Of a DNA stretch of 64,000 nucleotides, positions 41,655 through 50,342 are shown in pieces (within the stretch, counting starts at the first letter, position 1; each line of letters opens with the position of its first letter). Under the pieces are notes generated by a model. It did no database searches, was not told the DNA's origin, and saw nothing but the letters and a program-made list of their open reading frames with translations. The stretch is from assembly GCF_016735585.2 (NCBI RefSeq), contig NZ_JAERSE020000004.1:555220-619219 (forward strand), given 5' to 3'. Made by a program: the position numbers and the translations under genes. Origin of the DNA: Chryseobacterium tagetis (GTDB lineage: Bacteria; Bacteroidota; Bacteroidia; Flavobacteriales; Weeksellaceae).

Positions 41655-42299
41655 ATGTTAGTTCAAAGCCCATCAAGAATTTTTAAATCTGATTTTTCAG
41701 TCTGGAAGGAAGAAAACTCATGTGCTGTAAATAATTTCTTTCTCGGTGAAGAGTCTCTGAAACTAAGAAAGGCTTTAGAAGTTGTTTTGCCGGAAAACGG
41801 AAGTTATGAGTTTGTTCATCAGGAAGAGACAAGTCTTCTGATCATTGTGCTGTATGGTGAGATTTTAATTAATGATTTTGAAAAAGCCATTTTATCTGAG
41901 CAGATCTTCACATTACAGTCTGTTGAAAATAACGTGGTAACGATTACCAATAATCTTCCGAACGAAAAAGCTGATGTTCTTATTTTAGAGTTTAAAAATA
42001 AAAATCCTGAGAACTCTTTTACTATTGAAGAGCTGGATATAAATGAAAAAAATGTTCTTCTTCCCATTACCAACCATCTGAAGATCCCCAATTTTATAGG
42101 GCTTTATGACGGAAGAAAAGAACAGGAATATGCTGTTCATATTCAGGGAAATTCCATTTTCGGAATGGTGATTAACGGTGCTTTTGAGTTTCAGAACAGA
42201 CTTCTGGAAACCCGGGATGCCATTCTTCTTTCCGAAATTGATCGATTAGAATTTGAAGCATTGAGTGAAAATGCGCTTTTACTTTTCTTAGAAATTTAG
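41655..42299 (+). CDS. Pirin-like bicupin protein (hypothetical)
   Basis: 214 residues, no signal peptide. Two beta-rich halves resemble the bicupin layout of pirin/YhaK-like proteins. The first has VVLPENGSYEFVHQEETSLLIIVLYGEIL; the second has NFIGLYDGRKEQEYAVHI, VINGAFEFQNRLLETRDAILL and the closing strand ENALLLFLEI. The usual metal-binding His cluster is not obvious (one His in EFVHQEE), so enzymatic activity is doubtful. It sits between two dioxygenase paralogues, 20 nt before the second, and probably serves the same process. Confidence 0.6.
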   Translation: MLVQSPSRIFKSDFSVWKEENSCAVNNFFLGEESLKLRKALEVVLPENGSYEFVHQEETSLLIIVLYGEILINDFEKAILSEQIFTLQSVENNVVTITNNLPNEKADVLILEFKNKNPENSFTIEELDINEKNVLLPITNHLKIPNFIGLYDGRKEQEYAVHIQGNSIFGMVINGAFEFQNRLLETRDAILLSEIDRLEFEALSENALLLFLEI

Positions 42300-42319
42300 T
42301 TACACAAAAACAAAAAATA

Positions 42320-43354
42320 ATGGACAGAAAAAACTTTTTAAGAAACTCCTTAGGATTAGCAGGAGTTGCCGTTGCTGTTCCCAGCATCCTTCGATCGGAA
42401 ATGTTTTCGGAAGAAAAACCTGTAATTAATGTATTAAAAAATACGTTAAGCTGTTCAGTAACCAATTCTGAAACAGAAGGCCCTTTTCCTACTCACACTC
42501 CTTCGAGTCTTGTACAGAGTAATATTGTCAGCGACAGAACGGGAGTAGCTTTTACCATGAATATTTATATCAAGAATACCAACGGAAACTGTGCGGCTTA
42601 TCAGGGAGTTTTGGTAGATGTATGGCATTGTGATAAAGACGGAAATTATTCTGAATACGGAGGAACTTCTATGCAGTCTGCCAATTATACGAATTATCAT
42701 TTTCTTCGTGGCAGACAAACTACAGATGCCAATGGTCTTGTAACTTTTACCAGTATTTTTCCGGGATGGTACCAAAGCAGGGCAACGCATATTCATGTTC
42801 ATGTCTATAAAGCTGACGGAACTTCTCTTTTGGTGACTCAGATCGCATTTCCGGAAGGAACAAGCAGTGCTGTGTATGATGTAAATGTAAACGGTACTTC
42901 TTACGGATATACAAAAGGTATGACCGGATATACGTATAACAGTACCGACAATGTATTTTCTGACGGAACCAGCAATGAAATGAGCACTGTAACAGGTTCT
43001 TTATCGGCTGGTTATATATTAACCCATACGATATATGTTGCAGGAGCATTTCTTGGAACACAGGAAACTTCAAATCCCAAAAATTTTCAAGTGGAACAAA
43101 ATTATCCCAACCCTTTCCGTGAAGAAACGGTCTTCCCTATCAATCTTGATGAGAGATCGACAGTAAGTATAGATTTATTTGATGCTAGTGGAAGAAAGGT
43201 TTTAGATGTGATAGATCATCAACAACTTACCGCTGGAAAACAGGAAATAAAAATGAGCAGAAATCAGCTAAAATCAGGAATGTATGTAGCAAAAATTACT
43301 ATTGACAATTCAAAAGGAACATTCATAGAGAATCTTAAGGTTCTCGTTCATTAA
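42320..43354 (+). CDS. Intradiol ring-cleavage dioxygenase-like protein with T9SS type A sorting domain
   Basis: 344 residues. N-terminal RKNFLRNSLGLAG signal (RK type), then a dioxygenase domain (~44-255) nearly identical in motifs to the upstream paralogue: VWHCDKDGNYSEY (Tyr110), FPGWY (Tyr151), ATHIHVHV (His157, His159). A C-terminal ~80-residue type A sorting domain (VEQNYPNPFREETVF ... ASGRKVLDV ... SGMYVAKITID ... LKVLVH) predicts export through T9SS to the cell surface or medium. A secreted aromatic-ring-cleaving or related enzyme is the best guess. Confidence 0.88.
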   Translation: MDRKNFLRNSLGLAGVAVAVPSILRSEMFSEEKPVINVLKNTLSCSVTNSETEGPFPTHTPSSLVQSNIVSDRTGVAFTMNIYIKNTNGNCAAYQGVLVDVWHCDKDGNYSEYGGTSMQSANYTNYHFLRGRQTTDANGLVTFTSIFPGWYQSRATHIHVHVYKADGTSLLVTQIAFPEGTSSAVYDVNVNGTSYGYTKGMTGYTYNSTDNVFSDGTSNEMSTVTGSLSAGYILTHTIYVAGAFLGTQETSNPKNFQVEQNYPNPFREETVFPINLDERSTVSIDLFDASGRKVLDVIDHQQLTAGKQEIKMSRNQLKSGMYVAKITIDNSKGTFIENLKVLVH

Positions 43355-43396
43355 TACTTTTTTAGTATTAAATAATTCATATCATTTTGTTTAAGA

Positions 43397-43430
43397 GTCA
43401 GGGTAGGATGAAAAAACTGCCCTGTTTATT
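43397..43430 (+). terminator. Probable terminator after the dioxygenase cluster
   Basis: CAGGG(TAG) and (CTG)CCCTG pair across an A-rich loop, followed by TTTATTT. A weaker AT-only hairpin (TAATACT/AGTATTA) lies just upstream at 43352-43370. Confidence 0.45.
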
Positions 43431-43444
43431 TAAAATTCTATCTT

Positions 43445-43942
43445 ATGAAGGCGAAAATAAAACTGGCATTTCGAATCGTGATCGATCAGAATTCCACTAT
43501 GGTTTGGGACAAATATGTTTTTGAAGATACTTTCTTTGAATATAAAGTTCAGCATCAGGTTTTTGATGATAAAGAAAATCCGGTAAAAAATTATTGGGAG
43601 CTTTTGGCAAAAAATTCACATGCGGAAAGGATTCCGTTTTTGCTGAGCGCTTCGGCAACGAATTATATTTCTCAATTGAATGGAGAGATCAAAAGCCTAC
43701 CCGATGTTTTAGGAGATACATTTTTTCCTATTGAAAGTTTTAAACTCGACCTCATCAGTTCCAACATAGAAGATCCTTCAAAACATAAAATAGGACTTAC
43801 CTTCTACACGCCGCAATTGTTGCTGATCGATATTATTGATAACAAATACCTTTTAAGCAAAAATATTTCAGGTGAAAATTTTGAAACGTTTATGTTTGCT
43901 TTTCACCCGCAAGTTGCGATTGCGACTTACGAAACCATTTGA
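43445..43942 (+). CDS. Hypothetical protein
   Basis: 165 residues, no signal or membrane segment. The sequence alternates beta-like and acidic stretches (KLAFRIVIDQNSTMVWDKYV, FKLDLISSNIEDPSKHKI, IGLTFYTPQLLLIDI, FMFAFHPQVAIATYET). I do not recognise it. It lies after the dioxygenase cluster, beyond a probable terminator, and ends at a strong shared hairpin. Confidence 0.65.
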   Translation: MKAKIKLAFRIVIDQNSTMVWDKYVFEDTFFEYKVQHQVFDDKENPVKNYWELLAKNSHAERIPFLLSASATNYISQLNGEIKSLPDVLGDTFFPIESFKLDLISSNIEDPSKHKIGLTFYTPQLLLIDIIDNKYLLSKNISGENFETFMFAFHPQVAIATYETI

Positions 43943-43982
43943 AATTTTTTCATTTTATAAATACTATTGAGTTTTTTTAGAG

Positions 43983-44020
43983 AGAACCGCCGCTGAAAGT
44001 TTCAGCGGCGGTTTATTTTT
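43983..44020. terminator. Bidirectional intrinsic terminator
   Basis: AACCGCCGCTGAAA and TTTCAGCGGCGGTT form a perfect 14-bp palindrome with a 1-nt centre and T-runs on both strands. It overlaps the stop of the convergent LLM oxidoreductase gene. Confidence 0.88.
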
Positions 44021-45044
44021 ATAAGTTTTTAATGAGTGGTTTCACATCATTACCAAACAATTCGATAGATTTCATCATGATATCGTGTGAAGGATCTCCC
44101 ACATCCATATGACCGATAAATCTCGTAATCCCGAAGATTTCTTTCATATAAGCGATTTTATCGGCTACTTCTGCTGCACTTCCGATAAATAATGCTCCAT
44201 CTCTGCTTTTTCCTCCGTCATACTGCATTTTTGTGTAAGGCGCCCAACCTCTGGAAGCTCCAATTCTGTCCATCTGAGATTTATAATTATGGAAATATCC
44301 GTCCACCACTTTTTGGTCATCACTTACAAAAGTATGTGAGTGAATGGCAATCTGCATTTTATCTGCATCATGGCCTGCTTTTATATATTCCTGCTTATAA
44401 AATTCAATTAAATTTTTAAACTGGATCGGCATTCCGCCAATAATCGCAACCACCAAAGGCATCCCCAATTGTGCTGCACTCAAAACGGATTGTGGAGTTC
44501 CTCCGACAGCTCTCCAAATCGATATTTTACCGTCATTTTTTGCTCTAGGATAAACCGTTTGATTTTGCATCGGTGCGCGTAATTTTCCTGACCATGAAAC
44601 ATTTTCTTCTGAATTTATCTTTAGCAATAATTCTAATTTCTCATCAAAAAGCTGTTCATAATCATTCAGAGAATATCCATATAAAGGAAAAGATTCTATA
44701 AAACTTCCTCTTCCCACAAAGATCTCTGCACGACCGTCAGAAATCAAATCTAAAGTCGAAAAGTCTTCATATACTTTCACAGGTTCGGATGAACTTAAAA
44801 CAGTAACACCACTTGCCAGTTTTATATTTTTCGTAATGCTTGCTGCTGCTGCCAACACAATTTCAGGTGACGAAACCGCATAGTCGGGACGGTGATGTTC
44901 TCCCATTGCGAAAACATCGATTCCCACCTCATCCATGAATTTTACCTGTTCAAGGATTTCATGAATCTTTACTCCTGCATCTCTGTATTTTCCGGTTGTC
45001 TGATCTAGTGAAAGATCTCCAAACATTCCTATTCCTAATTCCAT
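44019..45044 (-). CDS. LLM class flavin-dependent oxidoreductase (luciferase-like)
   Basis: 341 residues. Luciferase-like TIM barrel signatures include ELGIGMFGDLS at the N-terminus, EVGIDVFAMGEHHRPDYAVSSPEIVLAAAA in part, GVTVLSSSEPVKVYEDFSTLDLIS, RAEIFVGRGSF and IWRAVGGTPQSVLSAA. Such proteins are FMN/F420-type monooxygenase relatives; the substrate is not predictable. Single gene with its own promoter. Confidence 0.88.
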   Translation of the reverse strand: MELGIGMFGDLSLDQTTGKYRDAGVKIHEILEQVKFMDEVGIDVFAMGEHHRPDYAVSSPEIVLAAAASITKNIKLASGVTVLSSSEPVKVYEDFSTLDLISDGRAEIFVGRGSFIESFPLYGYSLNDYEQLFDEKLELLLKINSEENVSWSGKLRAPMQNQTVYPRAKNDGKISIWRAVGGTPQSVLSAAQLGMPLVVAIIGGMPIQFKNLIEFYKQEYIKAGHDADKMQIAIHSHTFVSDDQKVVDGYFHNYKSQMDRIGASRGWAPYTKMQYDGGKSRDGALFIGSAAEVADKIAYMKEIFGITRFIGHMDVGDPSHDIMMKSIELFGNDVKPLIKNL

Positions 45045-45063
45045 ATTGTTGATTTTAGTTATA

Positions 45064-45071
45064 CAAAAGTA
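45064..45071 (-). promoter_or_regulatory. Promoter -7 element (TACTTTTG)
   Basis: CAAAAGTA on the plus strand, 19 nt upstream of the LLM oxidoreductase ATG. Confidence 0.5.
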
Positions 45072-45150
45072 GGCTTCTTATCACTCAGGTGCATTGATCT
45101 TTGATAAGAACGGAGATTGATTTTCTTAGTTTTTAAATTTACAGGTTTTC

Positions 45151-45214
45151 TGTCATTCCGTAGGAATCTAAACTTAGTTTTGAAATACTTTGCTCAGATT
45201 CCTACGGAATGACA
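45151..45214. repeat. Perfect 19-bp inverted repeat (palindromic element)
   Basis: TGTCATTCCGTAGGAATCT (45151-45169) and its exact complement (45196-45214) flank a 26-nt AT-rich centre. No T-run follows and no gene ends there, so it is not a simple terminator. Likely a small dispersed palindromic element. Confidence 0.6.
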
Positions 45215-45241
45215 AATTTCAAGATCAAGATTCTTTTCAAC

Positions 45242-45270
45242 AAAAAATCCAGCCTTATCGACTGGATTTT
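45242..45270 (-). terminator. Intrinsic terminator of the S9 peptidase gene
   Basis: AAAATCCAG (45244-45252) pairs with CTGGATTTT (45262-45270). On the minus strand it is followed by a T-run just after the gene's stop. Confidence 0.8.
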
Positions 45271-45276
45271 GAATAT

Positions 45277-47418
45277 TTATTTCTTTAAGTTCTGATCAAA
45301 ATAATCGGTGATCTTCTGCATCAAATGTACTCTGTCTTTTCCGATCACATTATGTGGATGTCCCGGATATACAAAATAATCTAACTGAACCCCATTGTCT
45401 ACTGCAGCTTTAATGAATTTAACTGAATGCTGCCAAACTACCACATCATCCTGTGCTCCGTGAATCATTAACAATTTTCCTTTTAAGTTCTGAACTTTAT
45501 CCAAAAGATTGGCCGCAGCATATCCTTGCGGATTCTCCTGTGGAGTATCCATATATCTTTCTCCGTACATGATTTCGTACATGCTCCAGTCGATTACTGG
45601 TCCTCCTGCAACTCCTACTTTAAATACATCCGGTTTACGAAGCATAAAACTTGTCGTCATAAATCCTCCAAAGCTCCAACCGTGAATTCCCATTTTCTCT
45701 GAATCTACATAAGGAAGTGACTGTAAATATTCCACTCCTTTCATCTGGTCATTCATTTCCGTTGTTCCTAAGTTTCTGAATACCGCCTGCTCAAACTTCA
45801 ATCCTCGGTTGGCAGAACCTCTTCCGTCCATTGTGAAAATGATATATCCGTTTTGAGCCATATATTCATACCAAAGGTTTCCGGAAGCCGGGAATGTATT
45901 GGTAATTAACTGCAAATGCGGCCCGTTGTATAGATAAACAATTGCCGGATATTTTTTATTCGCATCAAAATCTGTAGGAAGAATCATTTTTCCATACAGG
46001 ATCGTACCGTCATCCGCTTTGAAGTTTACACTTTTGATCTCTGGTCTCTGATAATTTTTTAATGTATTTTCAGCAGTAAGAAGATTCGTTGATTTTAATG
46101 TATTTGTATTAATAACATTTACAACTCTTGGTGTAGTTGCATTGCTGTAAGAGTCGTACAAATAATTTCCGTCGCTGCTTAAAATTCCTGCGTGAACTCC
46201 ATCTGCATTATCCATTCGCTGCATTTTGAAGTTCGTCCAGTTAATTCTGTATAAATGTTTTTCTAAAGGAGTTTCTTTCGTAGAAGTGAAATAAATTTCC
46301 TTTTTATTTTCATTAAATCCTAAAATATCTGTTACCAACCAATCCCCTTTTGTGATCTGAGCAACTAATCCTTTTTCTAAACTATAATGGAATAAGTGAT
46401 TGTACCCTGTTCTCTGACTCTGCCAGATAAAATCTGTATTGGAATTTGGGAAGAACGTTAACGGATGTTGTGGCTCAACATATTTATCGTTGGTTTCTTC
46501 AAATAAAGTTTTCACTAAATTTCCGGTCTCCGCATCATACTGGTTCATTTTCATATGATTCTGACCTCTGTTCAATACGGCAACAAAGATATATTTTGAA
46601 TCAGGGCTCCATGTAACTGCCGTTAAATACTGATCTTTTTCTCCTTCAATATTTAAGAACGTTGTTGACTGGGTTTTGATGTTGAAAACTCCTAACGTTA
46701 CCTGATGCGAAGTCCGTCCTGCCATCGGATATTTAATGTTATGATTCACAGCTGGAGTTACCGACCAGTCGATGATCGGATAATCAGCAACCATCGTCTG
46801 ATCCATTCTGTAGAATGCTACACTTTCTGAATTGGGAGCAGGGAAAATTCCGGTATCAATTCCGAATTCGTTTCTGTGAACATTGGAAGCACCGTTCAGA
46901 ATGTTTTCATTAGCATCATTTGTTACAGCGATTGTTTTTCCGTCCTTATTAATAAATAAGTTGTTCTTTACCGTAAATGCAAAAGTTTTGTTATCTCCAA
47001 AGATTTTGATATTGGAAGCATCTTTATCTACTGTGGCAGAGTTTTTCACTTTCCAGTCATTTCCTGATTTCTCAACCCAGATCATCTGATCATTAGAATT
47101 GAAATATCCGTTAGAATTGCTGACAAATTTAATTTGTGGAATTGCCTTTAGCTTATTATTCTCCAGATTTTTGTTCAGTTGAGACAAAGACACCAAAGTA
47201 TCCTGTTTGTTTGTTTTTAAATCTGTGATCAGATATCCGCCTTTCACTGCCTGAATGTATGATTTCCCGTCATTCGACCACGAAAACTGAGAAATATTTT
47301 TCACGGCAAGATTGCTTCTTAAACCATTAACAGCCTCCGCCATCGTAAATTTTTGGGTCTGCGCAAATGCCGAACTTCCCAAAACCAGCATCAATAAAGA
47401 AAACTTATGTAATTTCAT
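45277..47418 (-). CDS. S9 family dipeptidyl peptidase IV-like protein
   Basis: 713 residues from the ATG at 47418 (Sec signal FSLLMLVLGSSAFAQ). An eight-bladed propeller (~45-460, with FGIDTGIFPAPNSESVAFYRMDQ in part, VTWSPDSKYIFVAVLNR) precedes an alpha/beta hydrolase domain with catalytic Ser about 582 (GWSFGGF), Asp in GAQDDVVVWQ and His in GHPHNV. The Asp/Glu-rich region KYVEPQHPLTF is typical of DPP-IV. Cleaves X-Pro dipeptides in the periplasm in related species. A GTG start at 47460 would place a promoter inside the gene. Confidence 0.92.
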   Translation of the reverse strand: MKLHKFSLLMLVLGSSAFAQTQKFTMAEAVNGLRSNLAVKNISQFSWSNDGKSYIQAVKGGYLITDLKTNKQDTLVSLSQLNKNLENNKLKAIPQIKFVSNSNGYFNSNDQMIWVEKSGNDWKVKNSATVDKDASNIKIFGDNKTFAFTVKNNLFINKDGKTIAVTNDANENILNGASNVHRNEFGIDTGIFPAPNSESVAFYRMDQTMVADYPIIDWSVTPAVNHNIKYPMAGRTSHQVTLGVFNIKTQSTTFLNIEGEKDQYLTAVTWSPDSKYIFVAVLNRGQNHMKMNQYDAETGNLVKTLFEETNDKYVEPQHPLTFFPNSNTDFIWQSQRTGYNHLFHYSLEKGLVAQITKGDWLVTDILGFNENKKEIYFTSTKETPLEKHLYRINWTNFKMQRMDNADGVHAGILSSDGNYLYDSYSNATTPRVVNVINTNTLKSTNLLTAENTLKNYQRPEIKSVNFKADDGTILYGKMILPTDFDANKKYPAIVYLYNGPHLQLITNTFPASGNLWYEYMAQNGYIIFTMDGRGSANRGLKFEQAVFRNLGTTEMNDQMKGVEYLQSLPYVDSEKMGIHGWSFGGFMTTSFMLRKPDVFKVGVAGGPVIDWSMYEIMYGERYMDTPQENPQGYAAANLLDKVQNLKGKLLMIHGAQDDVVVWQHSVKFIKAAVDNGVQLDYFVYPGHPHNVIGKDRVHLMQKITDYFDQNLKK

Positions 47419-47437
47419 TGTAAAAAATTGAATCCAC

Positions 47438-47445
47438 CAAAAATA
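47438..47445 (-). promoter_or_regulatory. Promoter -7 element (TATTTTTG) for the S9 peptidase
   Basis: CAAAAATA on the plus strand, 19 nt upstream of the ATG at 47418 and inside the longest possible reading frame. Confidence 0.5.
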
Positions 47446-47610
47446 AGAAATAAAACTCACACGTTAAGAAACGTTAAAATAAAAGATTGTAAAAGTATAA
47501 TAACAAAATGATTAGGATTAATTTCTTACCTTAATAGTAAGTTTTTAATAAAAAATAAAACAGAAATCATTTCTTATCCTATATCAATGATTTGTACCTG
47601 TCTCTTGATA

Positions 47611-47618
47611 TAAATTTG
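47611..47618 (+). promoter_or_regulatory. Promoter -7 element (TAAATTTG) for yceI
   Basis: TAAATTTG lies 33 nt upstream of the YceI ATG. A TTG at 47592-47594 is 16 nt upstream, slightly closer than the usual 17-23 nt. Confidence 0.55.
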
Positions 47619-47651
47619 CATTATAAATAACAAAATAAAAACAGTATTACA

Positions 47652-48164
47652 ATGGCAACAAAATGGAACCTAGACCCAGCGCATAGTGAAATTACTTTCA
47701 AAGTAAAACACATGATGATTTCTAATATCAAAGGAAACTTCACCAACTTCAACGCAGAAATCGAAGCTGATGATGATACTTTCGAAAATGCAAAAACAAC
47801 AGCAACAATTCAGACGGCTTCTATCTCAACACATAATACAGACAGAGATAATCACCTGAAATCTGCAGAATTCTTCAATGCTGAAGCAAATCCTACAATT
47901 TCTTTTGATGCTCAGGCTTTGAACGGAAACGTTACAGGAAACCTTACGATCAACGGAATTACAAAACCTGTAAGCCTTGATGTAGATTTCAACGGAATCA
48001 ATGTTGACCCATGGGGAAATACAAAAGCAGGATTCTCTTTTGAAGGAAAAATCAACAGAAAAGATTTCGGACTGAACTGGAATGCTGCTCTTGAAGCAGG
48101 AGGTGTAATGGTAAGTGATGAAGTAAAATTGGCAGGTGAACTACAGTTCGTAAAACAAGCATAA
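47652..48164 (+). CDS. YceI family protein
   Basis: 170 residues with no signal peptide. The lipocalin-like YceI barrel is evident: WNLDPAHSEITFKVKHMMIS, TDRDNHLKSAEFFNAEANPTI in part, FDAQALNGNVTGNLTINGITKPV and GWGNTKAGFSFEGKINRKDFGL-like (AGFSFEGKINRKDFGLNWN). The family binds polyisoprenoids or amphiphiles. Seventy-eight nt upstream of the YgiD-like gene; this pairing of stress-type genes may be one transcript. Confidence 0.92.
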   Translation: MATKWNLDPAHSEITFKVKHMMISNIKGNFTNFNAEIEADDDTFENAKTTATIQTASISTHNTDRDNHLKSAEFFNAEANPTISFDAQALNGNVTGNLTINGITKPVSLDVDFNGINVDPWGNTKAGFSFEGKINRKDFGLNWNAALEAGGVMVSDEVKLAGELQFVKQA

Positions 48165-48242
48165 TTTTTAACAAATATCTTAAAAGGTTCGGGGATTTTT
48201 CTAAAGCCTTGAACCTTTTGTCTTTCTATACAATCAATAAAA

Positions 48243-49070
48243 ATGAACCTAAACGATTTACAAAACATAAGCGAAAACTTTGGTAATACCCAGAGAATGC
48301 CTGTTCTTTTTCTTGGGCACGGCTCACCGATGAACGCGATTGAAGAAAATCAGTTTGTACAAGGTTTCAGAAAAGCAGCCACTGAAATTCCGAAACCGAA
48401 TGCAATTTTGTGTATTTCTGCACACTGGTTTACACAGGGAACGAAAGTAACTGCGATGGATATGCCAAGAACAATTCATGATTTTGGTGGTTTTCCGCAG
48501 GCCTTGTTTGATGTTCAGTATCCTGCTCCCGGAGATCCTGAATTGGCAAAAGAAACGGCAGAATTATTGGCTCCTGTCATGGCAGAAGAAGATCACAATT
48601 GGGGATTGGATCACGGAGCATGGTCGGTCATTAAACACATGTATCCGAATGCAGATATTCCGGTGATTCAGATGAGTATTGATTATACGAAACCTTCACA
48701 GTATCATTTTGATCTGGCTAAAAGATTAAATAAGCTTCGTGAAAAAGGAATTCTAATTATAGGAAGCGGAAATATTGTTCATAACCTTCGACTGATCGAC
48801 TGGAGAAACATCAATACAGTTGGAGCAGGCTGGGATTGGGCGATTGAAGCTCGCGAAAAAACCAACAACTGGCTGTTGGACGGAAACTTCCAGAATATCA
48901 TTGATTATCAAAAGCAGGGAACTTCATTGCAATATGCAGTTCCTACACCTGATCACTATTTTCCTTTGATCTATACATTAGGACTGAAAGATAAATCTGA
49001 AAACTTAACTTTATTTAATGATGAATTAATCGGAGGTTCTTTAAGCATGACGAGTGTGAGAATTGGATAA
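48243..49070 (+). CDS. ygiD: 4,5-DOPA-extradiol-dioxygenase-like protein (YgiD)
   Basis: 275 residues, LigB-superfamily metal dioxygenase. Metal and active-site segments: LFLGHGSPMNAIEEN, CISAHWFTQG, DFGGFPQALFDVQYPAPGD, DHGAWSVIKHMYP and IIGSGNIVHNL. E. coli YgiD opens the ring of L-DOPA using zinc. The physiological substrate here is unknown; the nearby intradiol-like enzymes are a different fold, so no pathway link is implied. Confidence 0.9.
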   Translation: MNLNDLQNISENFGNTQRMPVLFLGHGSPMNAIEENQFVQGFRKAATEIPKPNAILCISAHWFTQGTKVTAMDMPRTIHDFGGFPQALFDVQYPAPGDPELAKETAELLAPVMAEEDHNWGLDHGAWSVIKHMYPNADIPVIQMSIDYTKPSQYHFDLAKRLNKLREKGILIIGSGNIVHNLRLIDWRNINTVGAGWDWAIEAREKTNNWLLDGNFQNIIDYQKQGTSLQYAVPTPDHYFPLIYTLGLKDKSENLTLFNDELIGGSLSMTSVRIG

Positions 49071-49124
49071 CAACTTGTTATTCACTATTTTTTTATCACT
49101 AAAAATTTAGTAATATTGTTTACC

Positions 49125-50297
49125 ATGAAAAAAACAGTATTACTTTTTTTATTTCTGCTTCCGTTTTCCTTATCCATTGCTCAAATGATACAAGGAACCG
49201 TAGTGAATGATGTGGAACAAAAAATCCCTAATGTTTCTATTTATATTGATGGAACAAAAATCGGAACAACTTCTAAAGAAGACGGAAGCTTCAGCCTGAA
49301 CTTGCCTTCTAAAAATATCGGGAATATTATTTTTCAGAAAGAGGATTATGAAACTTTTGCAACACCTATTTCGGAAGTTTTAAATAAAAAATTAAAAGTT
49401 GTCTTACTGAAAACCAATACGATTGAAGAAGTAAGAATTATTCCTTATACCGAAGAAGCATATAAAAATTACATCGGTTATTTTCTTAACAGCTTTATCG
49501 GCAATGATCAGGAAAATGTAAAAATTAAAAATCAGAAATCTTTAAAATTTGCCTACGATAAAAAGAATAAAACGCTAAAGGTAAAAGCCCCGAAAACTTT
49601 AATTATAGAAAATAAAAATCTGGGGTACGAGATAGAATATAACCTCATGAGCTTTTCTACCGATTTCAACTCCAATATGGTGAATTACACAGGGACAAGC
49701 TTTTTTAAAGAAACTAAAAATTCAGATAAAGTAAAGCTCAATAGAATGAACGCTTATGATGGAAGTTCGCTTCATTTTTTCAGAAGTATTTACAATAATA
49801 CTATTTCAGAAGATAAATTTGTGGTTAATCATGTTGTACAGGTTCCGAATCCGAAATATCCTACAGAAGAAGAGCTGAATATCCTGAAGAACTTTATGGA
49901 AGTTTCCAGAGCTTCGAAAACACTGTTTAAAATTCCGGAGGAAATTAGTGATATCTCACACAGGAAAACCAGCCAAAAACCTTATGCTTTGGCGATTACC
50001 AAAACCATGATCCCGGATTCTGATTATGTGAAAAGAGACGGAAAGAAAGTTTTTTTCAGTTTCAAAGATATGCTACAGGTGAATTATTCTAAGTACTACT
50101 ATGAACTGAAAGGAAAGCAGTTTATAAAAAGTACAATTCCTGTTGTGATATCATCCTATCTACATCCTGAAGGTGAAACTTTTGAAGTATCAAAAGACGG
50201 AAACATTTCTAATCCTGATCTGCTGATTACCGAAGGGGAATTCTCAAAAAACAAAATTGAAAATATGCTTCCTTTAGATTACCAGCTTGGAGATTAA
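49125..50297 (+). CDS. Secreted protein with carboxypeptidase-like regulatory (CarboxypepD_reg) domain
   Basis: 390 residues from the ATG at 49125 (signal TVLLFLFLLPFSLSIAQ). The first domain (~22-100) is a CarboxypepD_reg-like beta-sandwich: IQGTVVNDVEQKIPNVSIYIDGTKIGTTS, SKEDGSFSLNLPS. The remaining ~290 residues (IEEVRIIPYTEEAYKNYIGYFL..., KYYYELKGKQFIKSTIPV) have no recognised fold and no TonB barrel. It resembles outer-membrane accessory proteins of Bacteroidota. A TTG at 49116 overlaps a weak -7-like TAATATTG and is not used. Confidence 0.8.
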   Translation: MKKTVLLFLFLLPFSLSIAQMIQGTVVNDVEQKIPNVSIYIDGTKIGTTSKEDGSFSLNLPSKNIGNIIFQKEDYETFATPISEVLNKKLKVVLLKTNTIEEVRIIPYTEEAYKNYIGYFLNSFIGNDQENVKIKNQKSLKFAYDKKNKTLKVKAPKTLIIENKNLGYEIEYNLMSFSTDFNSNMVNYTGTSFFKETKNSDKVKLNRMNAYDGSSLHFFRSIYNNTISEDKFVVNHVVQVPNPKYPTEEELNILKNFMEVSRASKTLFKIPEEISDISHRKTSQKPYALAITKTMIPDSDYVKRDGKKVFFSFKDMLQVNYSKYYYELKGKQFIKSTIPVVISSYLHPEGETFEVSKDGNISNPDLLITEGEFSKNKIENMLPLDYQLGD

Positions 50298-50342
50298 TCT
50301 GAAATATTTCCGCCTTCTTAAAATATTTTTTAGTTTACTATT

